From the NCBI GenBank assembly GCA_024404395.1, contig JAKSPZ010000045.1, positions 1 through 7,205 on the forward strand: DNA of 7,205 nt, given 5' to 3'. This document shows positions 1 to 6,900 of the stretch, piece after piece. The translations under genes and the position numbers were made by a program. Each line of letters opens with the position of its first letter. The stretch's first letter is position 1. Under the pieces are notes generated by a model that ran no database searches, had not been told where the DNA came from, and saw only the letters and a program-made list of their open reading frames with translations. The DNA comes from Clostridia bacterium (lineage in GTDB: Bacteria; Bacillota; Clostridia; Christensenellales; Aristaeellaceae).

Positions 1-1842
1 CTCAATGGTGAGGATCGCCGTCGGTTCGGCGGTGGGAATCATGGTCGGGATCTCCGTGGGCTCCGCCGTCGGCTCGGCTGTGGGCTCAGCGGTGGGAACA
101 ACCGTGGGCACGACCGTCGGCACCACAGTGGGCGCGTCGGTAGGTGCCGGCGTTTCGGGTGCCTGAGTCGGATTGACAGACATGCCCATGGAGGAGGCAT
201 ACTCGAGGTAGGACAAGGTCAGCGGATCGCCGACGCCGGTCACTTCGAGGACAGGACGGCCGAGGGTGTTGTTGACCCACTCCTGGAACTGTGCCATGGC
301 GGCAATGGTGCCGCTGCCATAGATACCGTCAGCCTTGCCTTCATCCAGCAGACCGACATCGATCAGCTGAGACTGGACATATCTGATGGATTCCTTGGCG
401 GAAGTCTTGTCGATGGTCTCGCCGGTCTCTTCCACATCGGGAATGGGCGTAGGCGTCGCAACGACGGTGGGGGCGGGCGTGATCACGGGCTCGGGCGTCG
501 CGGTGGCAGAAAGCATCTCGATCCACCAGTCGGAATAATAATCCAGATAAGCGCGGGTCAGGGGATCCACGGTGCCCGTCAGGTCGAGAACCTTGGAACC
601 GACCAGCTCATTGACGCGCTGCTGGAAACGCTTGACTGCGGAAGAAGTGTTGGTGCCATAGACACCGTCGGCCGTGCCGTTGAGCAGACCGAGGGTAATA
701 AGGCGGGTCTGAACGTCACGGATATCCGCCTTGGAAGAATCCTTGTTGACGGTGCCTTCCTCCACGGGTTCGACCACCGGCGGGGTAGGCGTGGCGACGG
801 GACGGACCGTGTTGGTGCCATACAGCCACTGCTGGGTCTTGGGACCCGCGATACCGTCGACCTTCAGAGGCTCGGAGGGATTGGCGTGCTCATTGATATA
901 GGTCTGGAACTCGCGGACCGCCTGCTTGGTGGCGGAATCGTACTTGCCGGAAACATTGGCGGCGGGCAGCCAGCCAAGGGCGACAAGGCGGTTCTGCAGA
1001 CCTCTGACATCCGCATTGGTGGAGCTGTTGTCAACGGAGCTCGTCACCGCAGGCATGAGCAGCAGTGTGGGCGCGGGCGTCGGCGTGGTGCCACCCGCGT
1101 TTTTGAAGTCCTCTTCGACATCACCGTTATAGGTGTAGTCCAGCCAGGATTGCTCGGGATCCACCAGTGCCTGGAAGGTGGGCTTCGCGTAAGGCGTCGG
1201 GGTGGGCGTCTCCGCAGGCTTCCAGATATCCATCTCTGCAGTAGGCGACGGATTCAAAGTCGGCTGAGTCGTAATATCCTGCGCGGATGAAAACAGTCCG
1301 TTCAGCAGCATGATGACGACGACGGCGACCACGACCACAACAGCCGCGGCGATGCCGATGATCAGACCGACGGAACGCTTGCCGCCCTCTTCCTCATCCA
1401 CATCATCCACTTCAGCCGCTGCCGCCGCTTTGCGCTGGGCGACATATGCCGTGCCGTTTTCTTCAAAGAAGAAATGACGCTTGCGGGGATCTTCCACGCC
1501 TTCAACACTGGTCTTCAGCTTTTCCAGACCGTCGGTGAAAGTGCGGTCCATGCCTGCCATGGGCGAAACGGAACCGTCCGCGTTGCGCTCGGCACAGGCG
1601 CGGGGGAAGTATTCACGGATCTTGAGCGGACTTTCCTTCTTGGTGTCAAAGGCGGCGTATACGATGCCGCCGGCATCCTGCGCCAAAGACCGTCCAATCA
1701 GGAAGCGTCCGTGATAGATGGTGGAACCGGGCTGCATCCTGTTCTCGGGCACCGGTTCGGAGGCATCCCGTCCGCAGTGCGGGCAGACAGGGCCTTCCTC
1801 CATCGTTTCAAAGCAATACATGCAGAGTTTTTCGTATGCCAT
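1..1842 (-). CDS. Zinc-ribbon / degenerate kinase N-lobe / TM / triple peptidoglycan-binding-like protein, C-terminus cut by window edge
   Basis: The 614 visible codons stay open to the left edge. Residues 7-23 form a zinc ribbon (C7xxC10, C20xxC23). Residues 42-137 resemble the N-lobe of clostridial Ser/Thr kinases: the LKIREYFP segment matches the family's VAIKEYFP, and ENGTAYV matches the strand before the hinge. No C-lobe follows (no HRD or DFG). An acidic linker (144-152) and a KR pair precede one hydrophobic helix at about 158-180, so the N-terminus should be cytoplasmic and the rest outside. The outer part has three peptidoglycan-binding-like repeats (about 268-342, 363-440, 475-553) on TPTP linkers, then a PTxx tract (558-609). 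I chose the ATG at 1842 because AAAGGG lies 9 bases upstream. An ATG at 1851 would overlap the previous stop as ATGA and add three residues. Inferred role: membrane-anchored wall sensor or scaffold. Catalysis is unlikely. Architecture is clear; function is unknown. Confidence 0.85.
   Translation of the reverse strand, partial: MAYEKLCMYCFETMEEGPVCPHCGRDASEPVPENRMQPGSTIYHGRFLIGRSLAQDAGGIVYAAFDTKKESPLKIREYFPRACAERNADGSVSPMAGMDRTFTDGLEKLKTSVEGVEDPRKRHFFFEENGTAYVAQRKAAAAAEVDDVDEEEGGKRSVGLIIGIAAAVVVVVAVVVIMLLNGLFSSAQDITTQPTLNPSPTAEMDIWKPAETPTPTPYAKPTFQALVDPEQSWLDYTYNGDVEEDFKNAGGTTPTPAPTLLLMPAVTSSVDNSSTNADVRGLQNRLVALGWLPAANVSGKYDSATKQAVREFQTYINEHANPSEPLKVDGIAGPKTQQWLYGTNTVRPVATPTPPVVEPVEEGTVNKDSSKADIRDVQTRLITLGLLNGTADGVYGTNTSSAVKRFQQRVNELVGSKVLDLTGTVDPLTRAYLDYYSDWWIEMLSATATPEPVITPAPTVVATPTPIPDVEETGETIDKTSAKESIRYVQSQLIDVGLLDEGKADGIYGSGTIAAMAQFQEWVNNTLGRPVLEVTGVGDPLTLSYLEYASSMGMSVNPTQAPETPAPTDAPTVVPTVVPTVVPTAEPTAEPTAEPTEIPTMIPTAEPTAILTIE
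16..171 (-). repeat. 12-base-period minisatellite encoding a Pro/Thr-rich stalk
   Basis: Residues 558-609 are mostly tandem four-residue PTxx units (PTVV three times, PTAE three times in a row, then variants). In the DNA this is a degenerate 12-base repeat. Such tracts form extended, often glycosylated, wall-spanning stalks in Gram-positive surface proteins. Because the gene is cut at the window edge, I cannot tell whether another domain follows. Confidence 0.8.
184..1041 (-). repeat. Three peptidoglycan-binding-like domain repeats
   Basis: Repeat units lie at 817-1041, 523-756 and 184-420 (residues 268-342, 363-440, 475-553). Each follows the PG_binding_1 pattern: a helix with VxxLQ/VQxRLxxLG, then a DGxYG-like turn (SGKYD, DGVYG, DGIYG), then a TxxAVxxFQ helix, then a closing PxT motif. 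Each has an extra stretch of about 10-14 residues between FQ and the last motif compared with the short canonical domain. Units 2 and 3 share this insert and a TGxxDPLT ending, so they look like the more recent duplication. Unit 1 ends with the more canonical DGIAGPKT. Ligand binding is inferred from the family. Confidence 0.75.
1303..1371 (-). other. Single transmembrane helix
   Basis: Residues about 158-180 are almost entirely V, I, A, L and G (VGLIIGIAAAVVVVVAV and onward). A GGKR basic patch lies just before and Ser/Thr/Pro-rich sequence just after. By the positive-inside rule, the zinc ribbon and kinase-like part are cytoplasmic and the repeats are outside. Confidence 0.9.
1432..1719 (-). 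other. Truncated pseudokinase N-lobe domain
   Basis: This segment encodes about residues 42-137 of the membrane protein. Compared from memory with clostridial kinases, the order of elements is kept: a strand ending GRFLIGRSL, VYAAFD after the loop, LKIREYFP at the catalytic-lysine strand, an FTDGLEKL helix at the alpha-C position, then FFEENGTAYV at beta 4-5. Key residues are changed. The glycine loop reads AQDAGG instead of GxGxxG. The VAIK lysine position is R76. The alpha-C glutamate position appears to be S112. The stretch between alpha-C and beta-4 also looks shortened. The domain stops at the hinge and passes into an Ala/acidic linker and a membrane helix. Confidence 0.7.
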
Positions 1843-1847
1843 ATTCT

Positions 1848-3125
1848 TCATCCCTTTATTTCATTGAGGGCTGTCAGTACCGATCGATAGACCGTTTCCA
1901 CATCTTTGGAAGCGTCGATCCGACGGATACGCTCGGGTTCGGCCGTCGCCAGCCGATCATAAGCGACCGCGATGCGCTCGTAGAACTCTTCCTTTTCCAG
2001 TTCCAGACGATCGGGTGCCGTACGATTGTTCACCCTTGTTTTTGCGAGACTGCGGTCGATCTCGAAAAGAAGCGTCACATCGGGACGCGCGATCTTTTCC
2101 GCCGCCGCGTTAATTTGACGTACGAATTCAACGCCAAGTTCCCGTCCCGCGCCCTGATATACGATGCTGGAATCCAAAAATCTGTCGCAAAGGACGATCT
2201 TTCCCTCATCCAGTGCGGGCAGAATGACGCGCTTAACGTGCTCGATTCGGGAAGCCGCGTAGAGCAGCGCTTCGCATTCCGCCGACATTCCCATGGAATC
2301 CAGACTGAGAATGATCTCGCGGATCCGCTCGGAAATGGGGCAGCCGCCGGGTTCGCGGGTCATGACGATCTCGTAGCCGCGGCTTCTGTAGTATTCCGCC
2401 ACACGCTTGATCTGGGTGGATTTACCGCAGCCGTCCGTGCCTTCAAAGGAAATGAATCTGCCCTCGCCCACCGACACATCGCCGAGGAGGCAGCTCTGAA
2501 GGTCCTTGACGGTCTCGCAGATCTTGTCCGCACCCGAAGCTTCAAACTCTTCCTTTGAACCGTAGCCATAGCCGACCGCAACGGTGTAAACACCCACTGC
2601 CTTGCCGGAATCGATATCGAAACAACGGTCGCCGACCATACAGACGCGGCTCAGGTCCACATCCGCAGGCAGGACGGAACGCAGCAGCGCCGCCTTGTCG
2701 CCGGAACGGTTGTCCGGGCTGGAACCGCGGATCTCGGAGAAATACTCCGTCAGTCCGAAATGATCGATGATCTTCTTGAGAAATCCGTCGGGCTTGCCGG
2801 AAGCCACCGCGAGATAGACCCCTTCACGCTTCAAAGCGCGCAGCATGGGCGTAATGCCTTCATAGATAGTCGCTTCGAACATGCCGATGACGCCGTAGCG
2901 CTCGCGATAATATTTGACCGCAGTCTGCGCCGTTTCGTCATCCATGCCAATGGCTTCTCTGAACATATTATACAGCGGCGGACCGATGAAACGTCGGAGC
3001 GTCGCCACATCCGGCTCGGGATAGCCGAGGCGCAGGACCGCCTCGCGGGCACATGCCATGATGCCGGGGCCGCTCTCCGCAATGGTACCGTCAAAATCAA
3101 AAACGATATAATCAAAAGGTCTCAA
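1848..3125 (-). CDS. Fused HAD-family phosphatase and thymidylate kinase
   Basis: This 425-residue protein has two enzyme domains. Residues 1 to about 212 are a HAD hydrolase of the phosphoglycolate phosphatase / nucleotidase type: nucleophile motif DFDGT (D10, D12), SGK at 109-111, K144 and GDRCFD (D166, D170), with a helical cap between. Residues about 222-425 are a full-length thymidylate kinase, which phosphorylates dTMP to dTDP: P-loop GTDGCGKST (229-237), TREPGG (256-261), DRF at 314-316, and an Arg-containing lid with DRLELE (372-377). The lid arginines and the lack of a basic residue in the P-loop suggest the bacterial type II active site. The start is TTG at 3125, chosen because AGGAAG lies 7 bases upstream and the protein then begins just before the first HAD strand. 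There is no stop and no convincing internal ribosome site at the domain junction (GTG codons near 2471-2477 lack one). It is first in a minus-strand operon. The HAD substrate is unknown; a nucleotide monophosphate is a reasonable guess. Confidence 0.93.
   Translation of the reverse strand: MRPFDYIVFDFDGTIAESGPGIMACAREAVLRLGYPEPDVATLRRFIGPPLYNMFREAIGMDDETAQTAVKYYRERYGVIGMFEATIYEGITPMLRALKREGVYLAVASGKPDGFLKKIIDHFGLTEYFSEIRGSSPDNRSGDKAALLRSVLPADVDLSRVCMVGDRCFDIDSGKAVGVYTVAVGYGYGSKEEFEASGADKICETVKDLQSCLLGDVSVGEGRFISFEGTDGCGKSTQIKRVAEYYRSRGYEIVMTREPGGCPISERIREIILSLDSMGMSAECEALLYAASRIEHVKRVILPALDEGKIVLCDRFLDSSIVYQGAGRELGVEFVRQINAAAEKIARPDVTLLFEIDRSLAKTRVNNRTAPDRLELEKEEFYERIAVAYDRLATAEPERIRRIDASKDVETVYRSVLTALNEIKG
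1852..1857 (-). promoter_or_regulatory. Shine-Dalgarno site deciding the start of the membrane protein
   Basis: AAAGGG on the minus strand lies inside the last codons of the upstream HAD-Tmk gene. It is 9 bases from the ATG at 1842 but directly abuts the ATG at 1851. Normal spacing favours 1842. The overlap implies translational coupling to the upstream gene. Confidence 0.6.
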
Positions 3126-3132
3126 TACAGGT

Positions 3133-3140
3133 CTTCCTTT
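3133..3140 (-). promoter_or_regulatory. Shine-Dalgarno site supporting a TTG start
   Basis: AAAGGAAG on the minus strand ends 7 bases before the TTG at 3125. No in-frame ATG lies near the beginning of the HAD domain, so this site settles the start. Confidence 0.7.
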
Positions 3141-3168
3141 CGACAGTTATGCAACAGTATACATAGTA

Positions 3169-3197
3169 ATTCTATCAAAGCTCCATAACCGTTTCAA
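3169..3197 (-). promoter_or_regulatory. Sigma-A-type promoter for the HAD-Tmk operon
   Basis: On the minus strand TTGAAA (3197-3192) is separated by exactly 17 bases from TAGAAT (3174-3169). Each hexamer is one mismatch from consensus. Transcription would begin near 3162, leaving a leader of about 37 bases before the TTG start. Confidence 0.65.
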
Positions 3198-3266
3198 GGC
3201 ATCCCGCGTTTTGCCCGATTGTTGTGCGAATCGCGTCAAATGCTCATCAAATTTTCACGGCAAGTC

Positions 3267-3295
3267 TTTCACAATCGTATCAAATATGGTATGAT
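3267..3295 (+). promoter_or_regulatory. Extended -10 promoter for the membrane protein-addB pair
   Basis: TATGAT at 3290-3295 is preceded by TGG, giving the TGn extended -10 motif. A weak -35 (TTTCAC, 3267-3272) sits 17 bases upstream. The start of transcription would fall near 3302, giving a leader of about 27 bases. Confidence 0.55.
3274..3295. promoter_or_regulatory. Imperfect dyad over the rightward -10, possible operator
   Basis: ATCGTATCA and TGGTATGAT are arranged as a 9-base inverted repeat around AATA, with 7 of 9 positions matching. The right arm covers the extended -10. A repressor bound here would block the promoter, but AT-rich promoter DNA gives such dyads by chance fairly often. 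Confidence 0.25.
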
Positions 3296-3312
3296 AATAA
3301 TGAATAGTTATC

Positions 3313-3318
3313 GGAGGA
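3313..3318 (+). promoter_or_regulatory. Strong Shine-Dalgarno site
   Basis: GGAGGA lies 10 bases before the ATG at 3329. It directly abuts an ATG at 3319 that reaches a stop after two codons, so the start at 3329 is the usable one. Confidence 0.7.
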
Positions 3319-3328
3319 ATGATTTGAT

Positions 3329-3907
3329 ATGTTTTTCAGCACCGCTTTCGCAGAAGCCGTAGAAACCGTCCAGGCCGTAGAAGCCGCGGCGGTCACCACC
3401 GCCTCCAAAGGCAGTCTCATCATAAATGCTCTTCTGAGTCTCGTTCCCACCTACGAAGGCCGTTATGCCGTCGTTTCCGCCATCGGCATGGGCATCAAGC
3501 CCGTTCCCGCTTTCTTCCTGGCGCTGATCTGCTCCTCGATCCCGATCCCGCTGATCATGCTGCTGCTGCGCCCCGTACTGGACTGGCTCTATAAGCTGCC
3601 CATCGGTCTCGTGCGCCGCTTTGCCGCCTGGGTCGAGCACCGTGCAGAGAAGAAGCGCGTAAAGATGATGCAGCGCCGCAATAAGAAGAAGGTCTCCCGC
3701 TTCTCCGCCGAAACCGCCGAACTCATCGCACTGTACGCCTTCGTCGCCGTTCCCCTGCCGGGCACCGGCGTCTGGACGGGCACTCTGATCGCCACCCTCT
3801 TCGGCATGCCCCGCCTGAAGTCCGGCATCGCCATCTTCCTGGGCAACATCACCGCCTGCCTCATCACCACGCTGACCACCACCGGCGTTCTCTTCGCCAT
3901 CGGATAA
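3329..3907 (+). CDS. COG2426-type small integral membrane protein (Sm_multidrug_ex family)
   Basis: This 192-residue membrane protein matches the family called 'putative small multidrug export protein'. That name is historical and transport is not established. Visible family marks are PTYEGR at 40-45 (the conserved PxxExR), a hydrophobic segment with paired prolines at about 58-82 (IPIP at 71-74), and PLPGTGVWTG at 142-151, the most typical motif. A last hydrophobic stretch spans about 166-191. A highly basic loop (96-124, EKKRVKMMQRRNKKK) should face the cytoplasm. The first 28 residues are an Ala/Val/Glu-rich extension before the usual beginning of the domain; the strong ribosome site still supports the 3329 start. 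The gene follows its own promoter and is 5 bases upstream of addB, so the two are very likely co-transcribed. A link to DNA repair is not implied by the family itself. Confidence 0.85.
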   Translation: MFFSTAFAEAVETVQAVEAAAVTTASKGSLIINALLSLVPTYEGRYAVVSAIGMGIKPVPAFFLALICSSIPIPLIMLLLRPVLDWLYKLPIGLVRRFAAWVEHRAEKKRVKMMQRRNKKKVSRFSAETAELIALYAFVAVPLPGTGVWTGTLIATLFGMPRLKSGIAIFLGNITACLITTLTTTGVLFAIG

Positions 3908-3912
3908 TCATC

Positions 3913-6900
3913 ATGCTGACATTCTACACCGGACGCGGAACCCTGATGCAGGGTGCTCTTCTGGACGCACTGCAGCGATCTGCCTGCCAGAAGCGGCTGA
4001 TCATCGTTCCGAAACAACTGACCCTGCTGACCGAGCGTATGCTTCTGAGGGAACTCTCCCTCGGAGGCACTTTTGACCTGCAGGTCATCAGCCCGCAGCG
4101 CCTCTGCGGGCATATTTTCGATGCCGCGGGACTTCCCATGGGCACTCGACTGGATGACCGCGGGCGTGTCATGCTGGTACGCACCGCCGCAAGGGACGCA
4201 CGTTCGGAGCTGACCATCTACAAAAAAGCCGCCGAGCGAACGGGCTTCCCCATCCGCGCCGCCGAACAGCTGGAGACCATCCGTCAGGCAGGTCTGACCC
4301 CCGACGATCTCCGCGTCAGTGCCGAATCGCGCAGCGACACGCTGGGTATGAAGCTCAAGGACCTTGCCAACCTTCAGGAACGATACGAAGCGATGATCAA
4401 AGATCGCTATCTGGACGGCACGCAGGAGTGTATCGAAGCCATCGCCCGCGTCTCATCCGCAGCCTTCCTGAAGGAGACCGCCGTCTATTTCTATGGATTC
4501 GACCGCATCCCGCCCATGCTGCACAGCTTCATCGGCGCGATCGCCGCGGTCTCTCCCGATGCCGCCCTTTTCCTGCCCATGGCAGATCCCTCCGAGCGGG
4601 ACGGCGATGTCTTCCTCCCCCTCTTCGACACCTACAATCTCATCTGCAGAAAGTGCGAGGAATACGGCGGCGACCATAAGCGCATCCGCGTGATCGAAGG
4701 CAGCAGTTCCGACAAGAACGTTCTGTCGATCATGCCGCCCGCTCAGGCACCTGCCAGCCGCCACCTTGCATCGGAACTCTATGCCCACGGCACTTCCGAA
4801 AAGATCACCTCGAACGGCAGCATCGCGCTCATCACATTGCAGAATCCCGTTGAAGAATGCCGCTATGCCATGGCGCGTGCCCGCGAACTGGTCAGGCTCA
4901 ACAAATGGCATTGGCGCGATGTTCTGATCCTTATCAGCGGCGACGCCGATACCTATGCCCAGCCTCTCAATGCCGCTGCCGCGATGTATGACGTCCCCCT
5001 GTTTCTGTCCACCTCCCGCTCCGCCGCCCGCCATACGACTGCGGAATGTCTCCTGACCGCGATCCATGCGGTTTCCACGGGCTATCCCGAGGACGACATG
5101 CGCGCTCTTCTGAGCTGCGGCATCATGCCCCTTTCCGCCGACGAGAGCGACCGACTGAGCAATTACGCCGTCAAACATGGTCTCAAGAGCAAACGCTGGC
5201 TCCAGCCGCTGACCGCCGCCACAGAGGGCGAAGCCAAGGAAATCAGCGAACTGGAACCGCTTCGCGAGCGGCTGATGACGCCCCTCATCCACCTTCAGGA
5301 AGCCCTCGGCGCCGCCCGCTCTATTGAAGCACAGCTCACCGCCCTTTTCGGCTTCCTCACTGAGATCGACGCATATGAGCAGATCAAGTCGCGCATCAAT
5401 CGGCTCACGGAAGCCAACCTGCAGGAGCTCGCCAGCGAGGAAAGTCAGGTCTGGAACCGCATTCTCGAGACCTTCGACCAGATGGTCGCCCTCTGCGGCT
5501 CCGTGCGTCTTTCCCGCAAAGATCTGTATGACACGCTGCTGGAGTCTCTCTCCGCCATCGTCATCAAAGCACTGCCTCAGGCGGATGACGCAGTCTATGC
5601 CCAGTCCACCGACAGCAGCTGCTCCGAATCCGCAAAAGCGATCATCATCATCGGCGAATCGGAACGCGTCTCCGCAGGAGACAACGGTCTTCTCACCGAG
5701 TCCCAGCGCAAGTGGCTGGCCAACAGCACCCGCACTTATCTCGGACCCGAAGCCATCGATATCGCCCGCACCCGTCGCTTCTATCTGAAGAACGCCCTGT
5801 CCATGGCAACGGATTTCGTCAGCATCTCCACCGCCATGAGCGACATCGACGGCGCGGTACAGCGTCCCGGTCTCCTCTTCGATGCCGCCATAAACCTCTT
5901 CAACGATCTGGAACTGCAGAGTGGTTCGACTGATCCGGTCATCGGTCGCATGCTGCGCAGCTCGCCCCGCGCCGCCGCCCACGCGCTGGCAGACGCCGTG
6001 GCGCTCCTTCCCGACGTTCAGCTGCCCACAGGTATCCGACAGACGGAAGCCATCCTGAAGGCAATCCCCGATTCTGAGGCTGACCTTCGCGTCATCGGCA
6101 ACGCACAGCAGCACAAAAACGAAAAGGTCAGGCTCGATCCCGACATCGCCCGCTCGCTCTATCAGAGCCTCAAAGAGATCGATGTTTCCCGCCTGGAGAC
6201 TTTTGCCGCTTGTCCCTTCTCTTTCTTCGTCAAGTACGGTCTGAAACCCGGCGTCATCCGCCCCTACGAGTACACGGCAATCGAGGAAGGCAATCTTTTC
6301 CATGACGCCGTCTGCAAGTTCATGACCGCGTCCAAGCGCGACATCCGCACGTTGTCCGAAGAAGAAGCTCGGGAACGCATGGCCGCCATCGCCGACCAGC
6401 TTCTGGAGGAACAGCAGCGCACCACGCCCCTTGGCGAGAGCAACACCACCCGTGCGGACAGCAAACGTCTGCGCGAGTTGATGCTGAACAGCGCCGTGGC
6501 ACTGGCTGCCCACATGAAGGGCAGCGCGTTCTCGGACATGGAGCTGGAAGCTCGCTTCGGACGCGGCGCCAACGAACTGTGTCTTTCCGACGGCACGCTC
6601 CTTCGCGGCACCATCGACCGAACCGACATCATGGACGGCTATGTGCGCATCATCGACTACAAGCGCAGCAAGCACGACTTTGATCTGAACAAGATCCGCC
6701 TCGGCTACGATCTGCAGCTTCCCCTCTATCTCAGCGTCGAAATGGCGCGAAAGGGTCTGGACAGCGCAGGCGTGTACTACTTCACGCTCACGAGCGTTCT
6801 ACCCGATACGGACAGTCGGGATAAGGCTGCAATCGATGACGAGTATACCGATCAGTTCCGCCTCAACGGTATCACTCCCGAAGATGAAGCGCTGGTCGTT

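Noticed and set aside
16..171. CRISPR-like or other spaced repeat array
   Set aside because: The 12-base units are contiguous, in frame and coding for PTxx, with no spacers.
886..1290. Open frame on the plus strand opposite the wall-binding repeats
   Set aside because: It is antisense to the repeat domains, whose motifs are clear on the minus strand. Its own translation is Arg/Gly-rich without a domain.
2471..2477. GTG codons that could start a separate thymidylate kinase
   Set aside because: The preceding bases are pyrimidine-rich (CTGCCTCCTC) and offer no Shine-Dalgarno site, and the frame is continuous with the HAD domain.
1836..2558. A 240-codon open frame on the plus strand opposite the Tmk domain
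   Set aside because: It lies opposite the P-loop, DRF and lid motifs of thymidylate kinase, has no ribosome site I can see, and its translation matches nothing I know.
3216..3233. Inverted repeat CGATT / AATCG with an 8-base loop
   Set aside because: A five-base arm is too short, and no T-run follows, so it is neither a convincing terminator nor a supported operator.
3319..3327. Two-codon open frame (ATG ATT TGA) just before the 3329 start
   Set aside because: GGAGGA abuts this ATG with no spacing, so initiation there is unlikely. I treat it as chance.
4453..6675. A 740-codon open frame on the minus strand opposite addB
   Set aside because: It is antisense to a gene with complete AddB motifs. 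Its translation is low in complexity and shows no recognisable domain. Long antisense frames are expected in GC-rich coding DNA.
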